A program made the translations under genes and the position numbers. This document shows positions 14,452 to 23,433 of a DNA stretch of 38,784 nucleotides, piece after piece. The stretch's first letter is position 1; each line of letters starts with the position of its first letter. Source of the DNA: Streptomyces sp. GC420 (GTDB lineage Bacteria; Actinomycetota; Actinomycetes; Streptomycetales; Streptomycetaceae); the NCBI RefSeq assembly GCF_009916105.1, contig NZ_JAAAXQ010000025.1:1-38784 (forward strand). The letters run 5' to 3'. The notes below the pieces were generated by a model that was given only the letters and a program-made list of their open reading frames with translations, made no database searches and was not told the DNA's origin.

Positions 14452-14984
14452 ATTTCCACCGGCATCCCGACCGGAACCACCTCACGGCGGCCGTCTGATC
14501 GCAGCGGCCCGACAAGGGGTGTGGCGTCGGACCGAGCCGCCGCGACGGCCAGAAGTTCCGTCGCGGTGCGGCTGCCGTCGACCGGAACGGGCGTATCCAT
14601 CAGCCAGGCGGCGGTGTCGGCCACCATCGTGGGCGGAATGACGAGCAGGGTGCGGAACCCGTCACGATAGGAGCAGAGCACCATCTCGTTCTGGTCGTGA
14701 CCGGACACGAACCAACCCACGCCCACAATGTGCCCGCCGACGGCGATCTGGTGCGGGACGTCGGGCCACAGCTCAATCCCCAGAGTGACCCTGGTGATGC
14801 TGCCCACCCCGTCCATCGCTTCCAGCAGAACGGGCAGCTCGTCGGCGAGATTGTGGGAGTACGGCCACCAGGCCCCGTCGAATCCGCCCGGGACGGCTTC
14901 GTACGCTGCCCGGGACAGCCGGACCAACGGCAGTGGGGAAAGGCGCGTCGCGCTTGTCGCGAGATGATCGGCAGTCGGTTCCAT
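14445..14984 (-). CDS. DUF5994 family protein
   Basis: A 179-residue protein starting MEPTADHLATSATRLSPLPL after a GGAGGCAGG-type site; the frame extends to 15026 but without support. The core GAWWPYSHNLADELPVLLEA, ITRVTLGIELWP and HIVGVGWFVSGHDQ matches the DUF5994 pattern common in Streptomyces. Function is unknown. The last codons and the stop lie at the junction with the displaced fragment at 14445-14451, so a few C-terminal residues may have been replaced when that fragment arrived. Confidence 0.75.
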   Translation of the reverse strand: MEPTADHLATSATRLSPLPLVRLSRAAYEAVPGGFDGAWWPYSHNLADELPVLLEAMDGVGSITRVTLGIELWPDVPHQIAVGGHIVGVGWFVSGHDQNEMVLCSYRDGFRTLLVIPPTMVADTAAWLMDTPVPVDGSRTATELLAVAAARSDATPLVGPLRSDGRREVVPVGMPVEMT

Positions 14985-15259
14985 GACGTGAACCTGCCTC
15001 CAGGCGCGATCTGAGCGGCCCGGCACAGTGGTTCACCGAAAACGGCGCCGGCAAGGCCACCGGCGCACGCAATGCCTTCGGCATCCCCACCCTACTCCCC
15101 AACGGACTCGCCCCTGTCCGGCATGCATGGCCCACAGACAGTACGCCACGATCACGTGCCACACGGGGAACACCAGGGGATGCAGACCCGGTGAGTCAGC
15201 CCTGCCAACAGGTCCGGCTGCCCCTCGCCGGCCCGCGACGAGGGGAACGAACATGTTTC

Positions 15260-16222
15260 TCAGCTCCGGTCGGACCTGAGCTGAGACACCGGCACGGTGT
15301 CCTTCGGGGCTGTCGGAGTGGCTCGGTGCTGCGGGCCGGACGCATCTGGCCGTACCTGGGGAGGTACAAGTCGCTCGCCGGTTCCTCGTCCTGGCTCCGG
15401 CCGCCGCACCCCCATCCGCCGTGCCACGCGCCGGCACAGTTGAAGCAGGGCGGTGTAGAAGCGGTCGGGGAGGAACACGGCGTCCGCAACGATCATCGCC
15501 CCGGAGAAGAGTGGTAGCCCCATGAGTACCGCGATACCGAGGTGCATGCTCAACAGCAGAGTCAGAACGGGGTACTTGAGCCTGCCGAAGAGCACGAAAG
15601 GAAAGGCGACCTGCAAGAGCACCGTCATGTAGCCGGCGATCGCGATGAGGATCGCGTAGTCGTCCGCGAGATGGGAGAGCGCGGGCCAGGGCTGGAACAG
15701 TTCGAGGTTCAGAACGTAATGGAGCGCGGTTCCGCCGCCCCAGGAGTCGCCCTGGACTTTGTAGAGTCCGGCTGAGCCGTAGAGGAAACAGACTTGTGCC
15801 GCGATGACGAAGACACCGCAGTTGTGCACAACCGTGGCCAGGACGACTCGGGCGTCCTGGAGTCGCTGTGAGCGGAAGCTCCTCGCCGGTTCCGGTGCGC
15901 TGCCCGCACGAGCCGTTCTGAGCCTGTCTCTGCGTGCGTCGAGAGACCAGCGCCGGCCGCACGCGGTGAAGACGAGGTAGACGGCCATCAAAAGGATCAG
16001 GTTGTCACCCCCATCCGTCATGAAGATCGCTCGCGCATGGAACGAGGTGACCACGACGGCGAAGAGGACGGACGTGACGCGGGTTCGCCAGCCCACCATG
16101 AAGAGCGCGGATGTGAGGAGTGCGATCGCGTAACAGAGTTCGAAGTAGACACGGCTGTCGGACAGGATCAGGATGCTGTTCCAGCCCGTTTGGTCGAACA
16201 GTTGGCTATAGCCCGGGAAGCC
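15260..16222 (-). pseudogene. HTTM-domain membrane protein, 5' end missing
   Basis: From the ATG at 16099 the product is 279 residues with about six membrane spans, including CFLYGSAGLYKVQGDSWGGG and TALHYVLNLELFQPWP, which are characteristic of HTTM (vitamin-K-carboxylase-like) proteins. In the same frame, convincing family sequence continues upstream of that ATG for 41 codons (GFPGYSQLFDQTGWNSILIL, SDSRVYFELCYAIALLTSAL) up to a TAA at 16223-16225, without any good start. The true N-terminus, including the first span, seems deleted. A shortened protein could still be made. A Pro- and Arg-rich C-terminal tail is cytoplasmic. Confidence 0.65.
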
Positions 16223-16225
16223 TTA

Positions 16226-16681
16226 ATGCCGTCGGCTGCATACTACGCAGGAAATCTCACCCGCCCACAACCCGCCCAGCAGAGGAAGAGAAGTGATTAC
16301 ACGCTTTTGCCGCACCACACAACAAGGATGTTTAATTCATATCATTGATCATCCGATAAATCACCCGACGGGGAAGTCGTTACTTGACCCATATGGGGCA
16401 GAGTTGCCGCCCCAGCAATGCCGTACGCCCGCAAGTACCGCCGGTCCGGTGATCTCGCGAACCCGCTGCGGGAACGGCGTGGCGTACACCGGCACTGGAC
16501 ATGGCAGGCAAAGGCAATGTGAGGGAAGAAGAATGCGTCTCCACGCCTTCCAGGTGGGTTGATCACCGTCGCCTGTGGCGCTGCCGGTCATCGTCCTCGG
16601 CCTTTCGGGGGAGAGAAGGCCGGCTCTGGCGCGTTTCCCACCCCTCCGGGGCATCCCTCATTGGAACGAAAAGGAGACACG
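16226..16681. other. Gene-free region with an AT-rich patch
   Basis: 16285-16390 has clearly lower GC than anything around it (for example GTTTAATTCATATCATTGAT). It contains no gene. It may hold promoters or be foreign DNA at the junction where the HTTM gene lost its 5' end. The final 20 bp carry the ribosome binding site of the GYD gene. Confidence 0.45.
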
Positions 16682-17008
16682 ATGCCGCTCTATCTATCGA
16701 GGTTCAGCTACACGCCGGAGACTTGGGCGAGGCTGATCGGCCACCCCGAGGACCGCGCAAAGGCCGCTCAGTCGTACATCGAGTCCGTCGGTGGGAAACT
16801 CCATGGCTTCTGGTACGCCTTCGGCACGCATGACGGTTACAACCTGTGGGAAGCCCCCGACAACGTGTCCATGTCCGCGGTCGCGCTGGCGATCAGTGGA
16901 GGCGGCGCGCTCAGCTCGTTCGAGACGACTGTTCTCCTGACCGTCGGTGAGACAGCCGAGGCCCTGCGCAAAGCCGAGCGGGTCAAGTACCGGGCTCCTG
17001 GCTCGTAG
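16682..17008 (+). CDS. GYD domain protein
   Basis: A 108-residue protein with a good AAAGGAGACACG site before the ATG. It contains the family features MPLYLSRFSYTPETWARLIG, a Gly-Gly-Lys turn in ESVGGKLHGFWYAFGTHDGY and the NLWEAPDN segment that gives the domain its name (HDGYNLWE). GYD proteins are small ferredoxin-like-fold proteins of unknown biochemical role. Full length. It stands alone between a decayed gene and a repeat-bearing intergenic region. Confidence 0.85.
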   Translation: MPLYLSRFSYTPETWARLIGHPEDRAKAAQSYIESVGGKLHGFWYAFGTHDGYNLWEAPDNVSMSAVALAISGGGALSSFETTVLLTVGETAEALRKAERVKYRAPGS

Positions 17009-17154
17009 CGGTACGAGATCACTCACGGCAACCGGGGTCAAGCCTCAGGCTTGCGGTGCGGCAGAGAAGTGCGGCGACCGGGCAACCGCCACCCGCCCGA
17101 GCGCGCCCGCACAACCGTGGAAAGTGCCCTCCGCTCGGACCGACGGAACCCCTC

Positions 17155-17210
17155 GCCGCCGTTCCGCCCTGGAGCCGCCGTTCCGCCCTGGAGCCGCCGT
17201 TCCGCTGGGA
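17155..17210. repeat. 19-bp tandem repeat, about 2.9 copies
   Basis: GCCGCCGTTCCGCCCTGGA occurs exactly at 17155-17173 and 17174-17192, and a third, slightly shorter copy follows to 17210. It lies in the 317-bp gene-free interval 17009-17325. Confidence 0.85.
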
Positions 17211-17325
17211 CGCGGGCACTGATTTTCCCGTGGTGCGGCGCACTGGCGGGGGACTCGGCGAGGGCAGCGGCGTGCCGGTGCATCCTGGTGCGGCCGGATG
17301 AGCGGCCTCTCTCGGGTGCCGGTGC

Positions 17326-17652
17326 TCAGGACGGCGAGTCCTGGTGACCGCCTCGGCGCAGGGCGCGGGTGCACCAGCCGATGATCGCGGCGTTGACCAG
17401 CGCCCCGAGAACGACGGCCGCGACGAGCATCACGGCGCCGTCCGGCAGTACGAGCAGCAGCACGAGGCTGGCCGGGGCGGCGGCGAGGAGTGGGATGACG
17501 CCCGCCATGGACTCGCCCGAGCTGTCGCCCGCGGCCGCCACGAACGCCCACACGAGCAGGACGGCACAGACCACGAGGTAGACGAGGCCGACGACGCCGA
17601 CAGCCCCGCGCAGACGGCGGGAGACGGATCGGCCGGAACCGGTACTGGTCAC
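17326..17652 (-). CDS. SCO4225-family-like membrane protein
   Basis: A 108-residue product from a GTG with an AAGGAG site. Three hydrophobic spans are visible at about residues 16-42, 50-70 and 74-95 (VLPDGAVMLVAAVVLGALVN), with a basic N-terminus and C-terminus. The pattern of ESMAGVIPLLAAAPASLVLL and IIGWCTRALRR resembles the small SCO4225-type membrane proteins of Streptomyces; this is by memory of the family, not a search. It lies 31 bp downstream of the response regulator gene on the same strand and may be in its operon. Confidence 0.6.
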   Translation of the reverse strand: MTSTGSGRSVSRRLRGAVGVVGLVYLVVCAVLLVWAFVAAAGDSSGESMAGVIPLLAAAPASLVLLLVLPDGAVMLVAAVVLGALVNAAIIGWCTRALRRGGHQDSPS

Positions 17653-17683
17653 GGGGATGGACTCCTTGGTTGCGTTGCGGTGC

Positions 17684-18364
17684 TCAGAGGTGGGTGCCGG
17701 ATGGGTTCGGGCGGGCGAGGCCGAGGTCGTACGCGAGGATCGTCGCCTGTACGCGGTCCCGCAGCCCGAGTTTGCGGAGCAGCGCGTTCACGTGGGACTT
17801 CACGGTGCCTACGGTGATGCCGAGTTGCTCGGCGATCTCCGCGTTGGTGAGGCCGGACGCGACCAGGGTGAGGACGCCCCGTTGGCTGCCGGTCAGGCTG
17901 TCCAGCTCGGGGGAGCTGCCGACCGGGACCGCGGTGCCCGGTCCTGAAGCGTAGTGGCCGATGAGGCGGCGGGTCGCGGACGGGGCGAGCACGCTCTCGC
18001 CGGCCGCCACCACCCGGATGCCCTGCAGCAGTTCGGAGGGGCGTACGTCCTTGAGGAGGAAACCCGAGGCGCCGGCGCGCAGCGCGTCGAAGACGTACGC
18101 GTCGAGGTCGAAGGTGGTCAGGACGAGGACACGGGGCGCGTCCTGCCGGCCGGTGATGATGCGGGTGGCGGCGATGCCGTCCAGTACGGGCATGCGTACG
18201 TCCATGACCACCACGTCGGGTGCCAGCTCTTCGGCGAGCCGTACCGCTTCGGCGCCGTCGGCGGCGTCGCCGACGACCGTCATGTCCTCCTCGGCGTCGA
18301 TCACGGCGGCGAACCCCGCCCGTACGATGCCCTGGTCGTCGACGACCAGCACGCTGAGGCTCAT
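17684..18364 (-). CDS. NarL/LuxR-type response regulator
   Basis: A 226-residue regulator. The receiver domain has the acidic pair D9/D10, the phospho-acceptor D55 (VVVMDVRMP) and the conserved Lys in SGFLLKDVRPSE. The C-terminal LuxR-type HTH is LTNAEIAEQLGITVGTVKSH. It should be phosphorylated by the kinase encoded just upstream, whose stop codon it overlaps by 4 bp (ATGA). The DNA target is unknown; the small membrane protein gene downstream is a possible target or co-transcribed gene. Confidence 0.92.
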   Translation of the reverse strand: MSLSVLVVDDQGIVRAGFAAVIDAEEDMTVVGDAADGAEAVRLAEELAPDVVVMDVRMPVLDGIAATRIITGRQDAPRVLVLTTFDLDAYVFDALRAGASGFLLKDVRPSELLQGIRVVAAGESVLAPSATRRLIGHYASGPGTAVPVGSSPELDSLTGSQRGVLTLVASGLTNAEIAEQLGITVGTVKSHVNALLRKLGLRDRVQATILAYDLGLARPNPSGTHL

Positions 18365-20787
18365 CGTTCCCTCTCCTCGTTGTCCGGCGCGCCTGCGAGT
18401 GGCAGCCCGAGGCGGACGGTGCCCTGCGGGCCGGTTGTCAGGGTCCCGCCGAGTGCCGAGACCCGCGTGATCAGCCGTTCCCGTACGCCGGGGTCGGCGG
18501 CGCGGGGCACCCCGGTGACCGTGAGCGTCAAGTTACCGTCGCCTGAATCGAGTTCGAGCACCGCCGGCTCCTCGCCGACGGCCGCGAGCACGGTCTCGGC
18601 GGCGCGGTAGGCGGCCAGGTCGACGGCGGTGGGCAGCCGTTCCGGTACGCGGTCGGTCAGCCGTATCTCGACATCACGGCCGGTGGCCCGGAGCTGGTGG
18701 GCGAGCAGGTCGAGCGCCTGGAGGGTGGGCTGCGGCCGCAGTTCGGGCCCTGCCTCGCCCTCCCGCACCGTGTCGAGCAGGGCGCGCATCGCGGCCAGGG
18801 CCTCGCGGGCGCGTTCGGCGGTCACGTCGAGCCGGCCCGCCTCCGCCTCCGCGACCATGTCGGCGGTACGGGAGAGGACGGTGGTCTCCAGCCCGGCGGC
18901 GATCCTGCGGCGCTCGGCCCACGCGTCCCGTACGGCCTCCTCGGTCCAGGAGGCGAGGCGTTCCTCCCGCGTGCCCCGGGCAGCCCGGTCGCGCCGCCCG
19001 TGCAGGGCTCCGGCCCAGCGGGCCGCGCCGACCGCCAGGGACGCCGCGGCCGTCGTCCCCGCGACGACCGCCCAGACAGGGACTGTCGTGCCCCGGTCCA
19101 GGACGGCTGCTGTCGCGGCTGCCGCGTGCGCCGCCACGGCGGCGACAATCAGGACCGGCAGGACCGGCAGGAGCAGGCGCGGGCGGTTGCCGGCAGCGGA
19201 CGGACCGGCGGCCGGACCGGTGGCCGGACCGGCAGCGGACGGACCGGCGGCGGTGCGGGCCGGCAGGAGCAGGCGCGGGCGGTTGCCGGCGAGGAGCGGA
19301 CCGGCTGTCGTACCGGCGGCGTCCGCAGCAAGCGCCGCGCAGGTGGCCAGCAGGCTCAGCGCGGGGGGCAGGACCACCGGACCGGTGTAGTCGCCCGTGG
19401 CCATCGCCAGCGGCCAGAGCAGGGCCAGACCGAACAGGATCCCATGGGACGCACGGGGCGCACGGCGCAGCCACAGCAGTGCGACCGCCTGCGCCGCGAC
19501 CAGCAGCGCGAAGAGCACGCCCGCGGACACCCGCGTACCGCTCGGTGTGTCCTCCGCCCGGATGACCAGCACCGGGAGCAGCGGCTGCACGACCAGGCCG
19601 ACGGCGGCCGTCAGCTGCGCCAGGCGATAGCTCGGCGGAACGGACCGTTCCACCGGGGCTGCGGTCCGGCCGGGCAGGACCGCGCGCACCTCCCAACCGC
19701 CCCCCGCTGTCGGGCCAGTGGTGAGGGTGCCGCCGGCCTCCCGAGCCCGCGACCTCAGGAAGCCCTGGCCGCGACCGCCGCCGAGCCCCGCACCGTGCAC
19801 CGCGGCACCGGCCGGCGGTGCCGCGCTCGTCACCACGACGTCCGTTCGGGTGTCGCCGTACCGGACTCGCACCCTCGTATCCGCACCGGGGGCGTGCCGT
19901 GCCACGTTGGTCAGCGCCTCGCGCACGATGCCGTACGCCGCCTCCGCGACGGCGCCGTCCGGCAGGGAGTCGATCTCGCATTCCACCCGCTGGTCCAGGC
20001 GCCGGAAACCCGCGACCAGGTCCAGCAGCCGCTTCTCCGGCGACGGCAGGTCCTCGCGGGAGGGCGCCGGCGCCCGTACCGCGCCGAGCGCCCGGGTGAC
20101 CTCCCGGCCGGTCTCGACCGCGAACTCCAGTGCCTCCTGGACAAGTTCGGGACGGCGGTCGCGCAGCCCGAGGGCCGCCCCCGCCGTGACCACCACGGCC
20201 GTCAGATGGTGGGCGCTGACGTCGTGCAACTCCCGTTCCATGCGGCGCCGCTCGGCCGCCGGGAGCCGGTGGCGCTCGGACTCGGCCCGGCTCAGCAGCT
20301 GTTCGGCCGCCTTCCGCGCGCGACGGGCCCGCCGTACGAGGAGACCGGCGCCGCACGCTGCGGCGTACAGCACCGAGGTCAGGACGAGGTCGAGGCCGTT
20401 GCGGTCGCTGAGCCCGTGCAGGCTGATGCCCTGCAGCAGTTGCCAGACGGCAAGCGCCACCACGCACAACACGGCGGTGAAGGCGTCGCGTTCGATCGCC
20501 GCGGTGAACAGGGCCAGTGCGACACCCGCGGTGCCGAGTACCGCCATCGCCCCGGCGGGCAGCGGCCCGGCACCCAGCGCACAGGCGGCGGCGACCACGA
20601 CGAGGGTGGCCACCGGGCGGACACGGCGGAGGGCGAGTGCGGCCGTCACCACTCCGGCGACCAGGGCCGCCACGAGAAGGGCGGACGCGGGCGGGACGGC
20701 CCCGCGCACCAGCGCCGCCCCGGGCCACACCACGGCCTGGGCGCAGATCAGCAGGACCGGGAGCAGCCGGTCGTCGGTTCGGTTCAT
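18361..20787 (-). CDS. Double-length sensor histidine kinase with degenerate second half
   Basis: An 808-residue protein, about twice the usual size. Half one has some five spans (residues 8-150), an HisKA_3-type box with H188 (RRRMERELHDVSAHHLTAVV), an N-box with N294 (GIVREALTNVARHAP) and glycine boxes GAGLGGGRGQGF. Half two has more spans (about 390-590), then a box-like AERRRIAAGLETTVLSRTAD in which His is missing, and an ATPase-like region without the usual Asn, ending LGGTLTTGPQGTVRLGLP. The linker contains the same LLLP-type segment twice (NRPRLLLP), reflected in a DNA repeat at about 19167 and 19260. It is the likely partner of the regulator downstream. Confidence 0.85.
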   Translation of the reverse strand: MNRTDDRLLPVLLICAQAVVWPGAALVRGAVPPASALLVAALVAGVVTAALALRRVRPVATLVVVAAACALGAGPLPAGAMAVLGTAGVALALFTAAIERDAFTAVLCVVALAVWQLLQGISLHGLSDRNGLDLVLTSVLYAAACGAGLLVRRARRARKAAEQLLSRAESERHRLPAAERRRMERELHDVSAHHLTAVVVTAGAALGLRDRRPELVQEALEFAVETGREVTRALGAVRAPAPSREDLPSPEKRLLDLVAGFRRLDQRVECEIDSLPDGAVAEAAYGIVREALTNVARHAPGADTRVRVRYGDTRTDVVVTSAAPPAGAAVHGAGLGGGRGQGFLRSRAREAGGTLTTGPTAGGGWEVRAVLPGRTAAPVERSVPPSYRLAQLTAAVGLVVQPLLPVLVIRAEDTPSGTRVSAGVLFALLVAAQAVALLWLRRAPRASHGILFGLALLWPLAMATGDYTGPVVLPPALSLLATCAALAADAAGTTAGPLLAGNRPRLLLPARTAAGPSAAGPATGPAAGPSAAGNRPRLLLPVLPVLIVAAVAAHAAAATAAVLDRGTTVPVWAVVAGTTAAASLAVGAARWAGALHGRRDRAARGTREERLASWTEEAVRDAWAERRRIAAGLETTVLSRTADMVAEAEAGRLDVTAERAREALAAMRALLDTVREGEAGPELRPQPTLQALDLLAHQLRATGRDVEIRLTDRVPERLPTAVDLAAYRAAETVLAAVGEEPAVLELDSGDGNLTLTVTGVPRAADPGVRERLITRVSALGGTLTTGPQGTVRLGLPLAGAPDNEERER

Positions 20788-21058
20788 GACGTAGCAAGGC
20801 TATGGCCGCAGGTCAGCGGCCCGGCTCCGGCTGGAGGCGGATTCCGGTCTCTTACCTGGGTTGCAGAGGCTCTACCTGCGGTTCGACGCGCCGTTCGTCC
20901 CGCAGCACGAGGACGGCGCCATGCCCCGGCCATAGGCTCGATCACATCGAGAACGCGGTCGACCACCGCTTCTACGACCACTCACAAAGCCGGTACCACG
21001 AGCGGTTCTTCCACGCTTTCCGCGTATCCGGCTCTCAACGAACTCAGGGGGATCTCCC

Positions 21059-21508
21059 ATGTCCAAGCGCATTCTCTTCTCCTCGCTCATCGGCGCCGTC
21101 GCCCTCGGCGGAGTGGCCGCCGGCGGTATCGCCCTGGCCTCGGCCCCCACGGAGCCGACTCTGGAGAACGGCTCGACCCGCTACGTGGCTCCGTCCGACG
21201 GCAGCGCGGGCTCGTTCACCTACACCGCGGACGTGAGTGACGACTCGGGCATCCGGGGCCTCAAGGTGCTTGTGTGGCCCGCGAGTTCGAAGCTCGACCC
21301 GACCGAGGCGGAGCTTCGCTCGGTGGACAGCGCCAAGTGCCGGAGCACCTCCGACGAGACCACCCGCTGCACCTACACGCTGAAGGTCACGAAGCAGGAG
21401 GCGGCCGAACTGGCCGAGGGCACCTGGTATGTCTCGGCACTGGCGACGGCCGAGGACGGGGACACGACGTTCGTGCCCCACGCCGCCGCCTTCGACGTCA
21501 CACGCTGA
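21059..21508 (+). CDS. DUF5707 family secreted protein
   Basis: A 149-residue protein with a signal peptide (MSKRILFSSLIGAVALGGVA, cleavage probably after ALAS). The mature part has a beta-sandwich look: FTYTADVSDDSGIRGLKVLV, a Cys pair in SAKCRSTSDETTRCTYTLKV that could form a disulfide, and GTWYVSALATAEDGDTTFV. This matches the DUF5707 pattern of Streptomyces exported proteins, function unknown. The GGGGGA site upstream supports the start. Confidence 0.85.
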   Translation: MSKRILFSSLIGAVALGGVAAGGIALASAPTEPTLENGSTRYVAPSDGSAGSFTYTADVSDDSGIRGLKVLVWPASSKLDPTEAELRSVDSAKCRSTSDETTRCTYTLKVTKQEAAELAEGTWYVSALATAEDGDTTFVPHAAAFDVTR

Positions 21509-21712
21509 CCCGCCGGTCGAACCCCCAGGTCGGGCCTGGGGGCATGACCGGTCACGGCGCGGCCCGATCCGGTCGTTCGCCCGCTGCTGGTGCCGCGGCA
21601 GGAGGTGCTGTCACGGAACACCGAAGTTCCGCAGTCGAAGTCGAAGTTGCGCTCGGTGTCGTCGATGGCGATGTTGTCCGACGACGGCTTGGCGGCACTC
21701 TCTCATGCATGC

Positions 21713-21746
21713 GCAGGGCCCCGGCCGTGCCAGGCCGGGGCCCTGC
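21713..21746 (-). terminator. Terminator of the lost secreted-protein gene
   Basis: A perfect 14-bp stem (21713-21726 and 21733-21746) with a 6-nt loop, 16 bp past the stop of the remnant at 21762. Confidence 0.8.
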
Positions 21747-21761
21747 GTCTCGTGTTGCGTG

Positions 21762-21912
21762 CTACTGCACGTCGACGTAGTCGCCGGGGGCGGAGACGGC
21801 CGGGGTGGTCGTCGTTCCGGAGAAGCGGCAGCGCCGGTAGCCGTCGGTCGAGGCGGTGACCGTGGTCTCGAGGGCGCCGCTGGACGACGACGTTGGCCGT
21901 CTGGCTCGGCAT
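21762..21912 (-). pseudogene. C-terminal remnant of a secreted beta-rich protein
   Basis: The minus strand encodes ETTVTASTDGYRRCRFSGTT followed by TTPAVSAPGDYVDVQ and a stop, a tail common to exported Streptomyces proteins with immunoglobulin-like repeats. Just upstream, in another frame, is SQTANVVVQ, which would naturally precede it, so a frameshift near 21880 is likely. Everything farther upstream is lost. Confidence 0.55.
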
Positions 21913-22133
21913 GACGCGAACCCGTCAGCGGACACCATGGGACCGCTCAGCCAGAAGACCGGCGCCGGGCCTTGTTGTCCGATTCGCGTCCTGGGCGCTC
22001 CGCTCGGCCACCCACCCGTCCGCCCTGCCCGGAGGGGACCGCGCGCCGGGCTCGCCCCACCGTCTGACTGCCCATGAACGCAGGTGAACGCCTCCGCACG
22101 GCACCCAGGCATCCACCGGCAGAAGAGAGCGCG

Positions 22134-22164
22134 TTGCGGTCCTGTCAGTGGGCGGCTGTAGCGT
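22134..22164 (+). promoter_or_regulatory. Candidate promoter of a leaderless gene
   Basis: TTGCGG (22134-22139) and TAGCGT (22159-22164) are separated by 19 bp, and the ATG of the next gene follows 6 bp later with no ribosome binding site. This spacing fits a leaderless transcript. Confidence 0.45.
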
Positions 22165-22170
22165 CCGCAC

Positions 22171-22518
22171 ATGGCAGTCAGACCATCCGCCACGTGGCGG
22201 GACGAGGTGTCAGCCAACACCTCCGCGGAGCTCTACACGCCGGCGATGCTGGAGGCCACCGACACCGCCCTGACCGCGTACGAAGAAGAGGTGCGTTCCC
22301 TCGGTGAGGCGTCGGACGAGCGCATCCTCGCTGCCGTCGAGCGAGTGGTGGAGCAGCTCAACATCATCGACGCCGAGCACGGCGCGTTCTGCACCATCGA
22401 ACGCGAGGAGCTGTGCGAGTACGTGGACCAAGTGCTCACGGAGCAGGACATCGACGTCTCAGGTCTCCTCGCTCGCCAAGACATGGAGGAGCTCACCGAG
22501 CGGTGGCGCGACTGGTAG
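22171..22518 (+). CDS. Small conserved acidic protein
   Basis: A 115-residue, strongly acidic, helical protein. Readable segments include AELYTPAMLEATDTALTAYE, ILAAVERVVEQLNIIDAEHG and FCTIEREELCEYVDQVLTEQ. It has two Cys and no hydrophobic span. It resembles small orphan proteins near immunity or phage-derived loci, but I cannot assign a family. The lack of a ribosome binding site and the close promoter suggest leaderless expression. Confidence 0.6.
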   Translation: MAVRPSATWRDEVSANTSAELYTPAMLEATDTALTAYEEEVRSLGEASDERILAAVERVVEQLNIIDAEHGAFCTIEREELCEYVDQVLTEQDIDVSGLLARQDMEELTERWRDW

Positions 22519-22767
22519 ACCGGTCCGCGCCCGTGCCGGATGCGTGCCGCAAGTAGTGGGCAAAATCGTCCTCGCGGCAGACGCCGACGGGTTCAGATCC
22601 TGGCACGTCGCTCGCTCACGCTCGCTGAGGACGGCACCCCGGACGGAACTCAACTGCTGCCGCTCGGCATCCGAGTGCTGATGGATCAGTGGACCGCAGA
22701 CCTCACGCTTCGGACCGGAACGATTCCCGCCGCCGGACGTCCGATCACGATGCGCACGGAGGGTCGC

Positions 22768-23433
22768 TCACCGCCGCTGGTCGACGAGGCCGGACTGCCA
22801 GGCCCATGCGGCGATCTCGACGCGGTTGCGGGCGAAGAGCTTGGTCTGCACGTTGCCGAGGTGTGTCTTCACCGTGCCCACCGAGATGGACAGCTCGGTG
22901 GCGATCTCCGCGTTGGTGAGCCCTGTGGCCACCAGCCGCACCACCTCCGTCTCGCGCGCCGACAGCTCGGGGTGCCGTCCATCACGGCGCCCGGGCGGGG
23001 GGACGCCGTCCGACAGCCTTCGCAGGAGACGGACGGTGATGGACGGGCTGACCAGAGCCTCCCCGGAGGCCGCCGCTCTGATCGCCTCGACCAGCAGCGC
23101 GGGTCCGGAGTCCTTGACGAGGAAGCCGCATGCGCCGTCGCGCAGCGCCCGGTGTACGTACTCGTCGTCGTCGAACGTCGTGACCACGACGACCTTCGGC
23201 GGGTTCACCAATCCGGGGCGGGTCAGCCTGCGCAGCGCCTCCAGTCCGTCCAGCCTGGGCATGCGGATGTCCATCAGCACCACGTCCGGCCTGCACCGTT
23301 CGGCCAGTTCGACCGCCTGCACGCCGTCCACCGCCTCCCCGACGACCTCCAAGTCGTCCTCGGCGGCCAGGATCATCCCGAAACCGGTGCGGACCATCGC
23401 CTGGTCGTCCGCGATCAGCACACGGATCGTCAT
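22768..23433 (-). CDS. NarL/LuxR-type response regulator
   Basis: A 221-residue regulator. The receiver has D9/D10, phospho-acceptor D55 (VVLMDIRMP) and the Lys in CGFLVKDSGPALLVEA. The LuxR HTH is LTNAEIATELSISVGTVKTH near the C-terminus. The start at 23433 overlaps the kinase stop codon as ATGA, so the two are translationally coupled. It is a separate pair from the one at 17684-20787; the regulators are paralogues. Confidence 0.92.
   Translation of the reverse strand: MTIRVLIADDQAMVRTGFGMILAAEDDLEVVGEAVDGVQAVELAERCRPDVVLMDIRMPRLDGLEALRRLTRPGLVNPPKVVVVTTFDDDEYVHRALRDGACGFLVKDSGPALLVEAIRAAASGEALVSPSITVRLLRRLSDGVPPPGRRDGRHPELSARETEVVRLVATGLTNAEIATELSISVGTVKTHLGNVQTKLFARNRVEIAAWAWQSGLVDQRR

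Larger units (their letters stand above)
21509..22133. other. Gene-poor region with one gene remnant
   Basis: Apart from the C-terminal remnant of a secreted protein (21762-21912) and its terminator (21713-21746), I see no gene. The sequence at 22075-22120 resembles 13973-14020. Confidence 0.5.

Noticed and set aside
18697..21240. Very long plus-strand frame (847 codons) opposite the double kinase
   Set aside because: It is antisense to a kinase with clear motifs; its composition is Arg/Gly/Ala-rich without domains, a usual shadow in GC-rich DNA.
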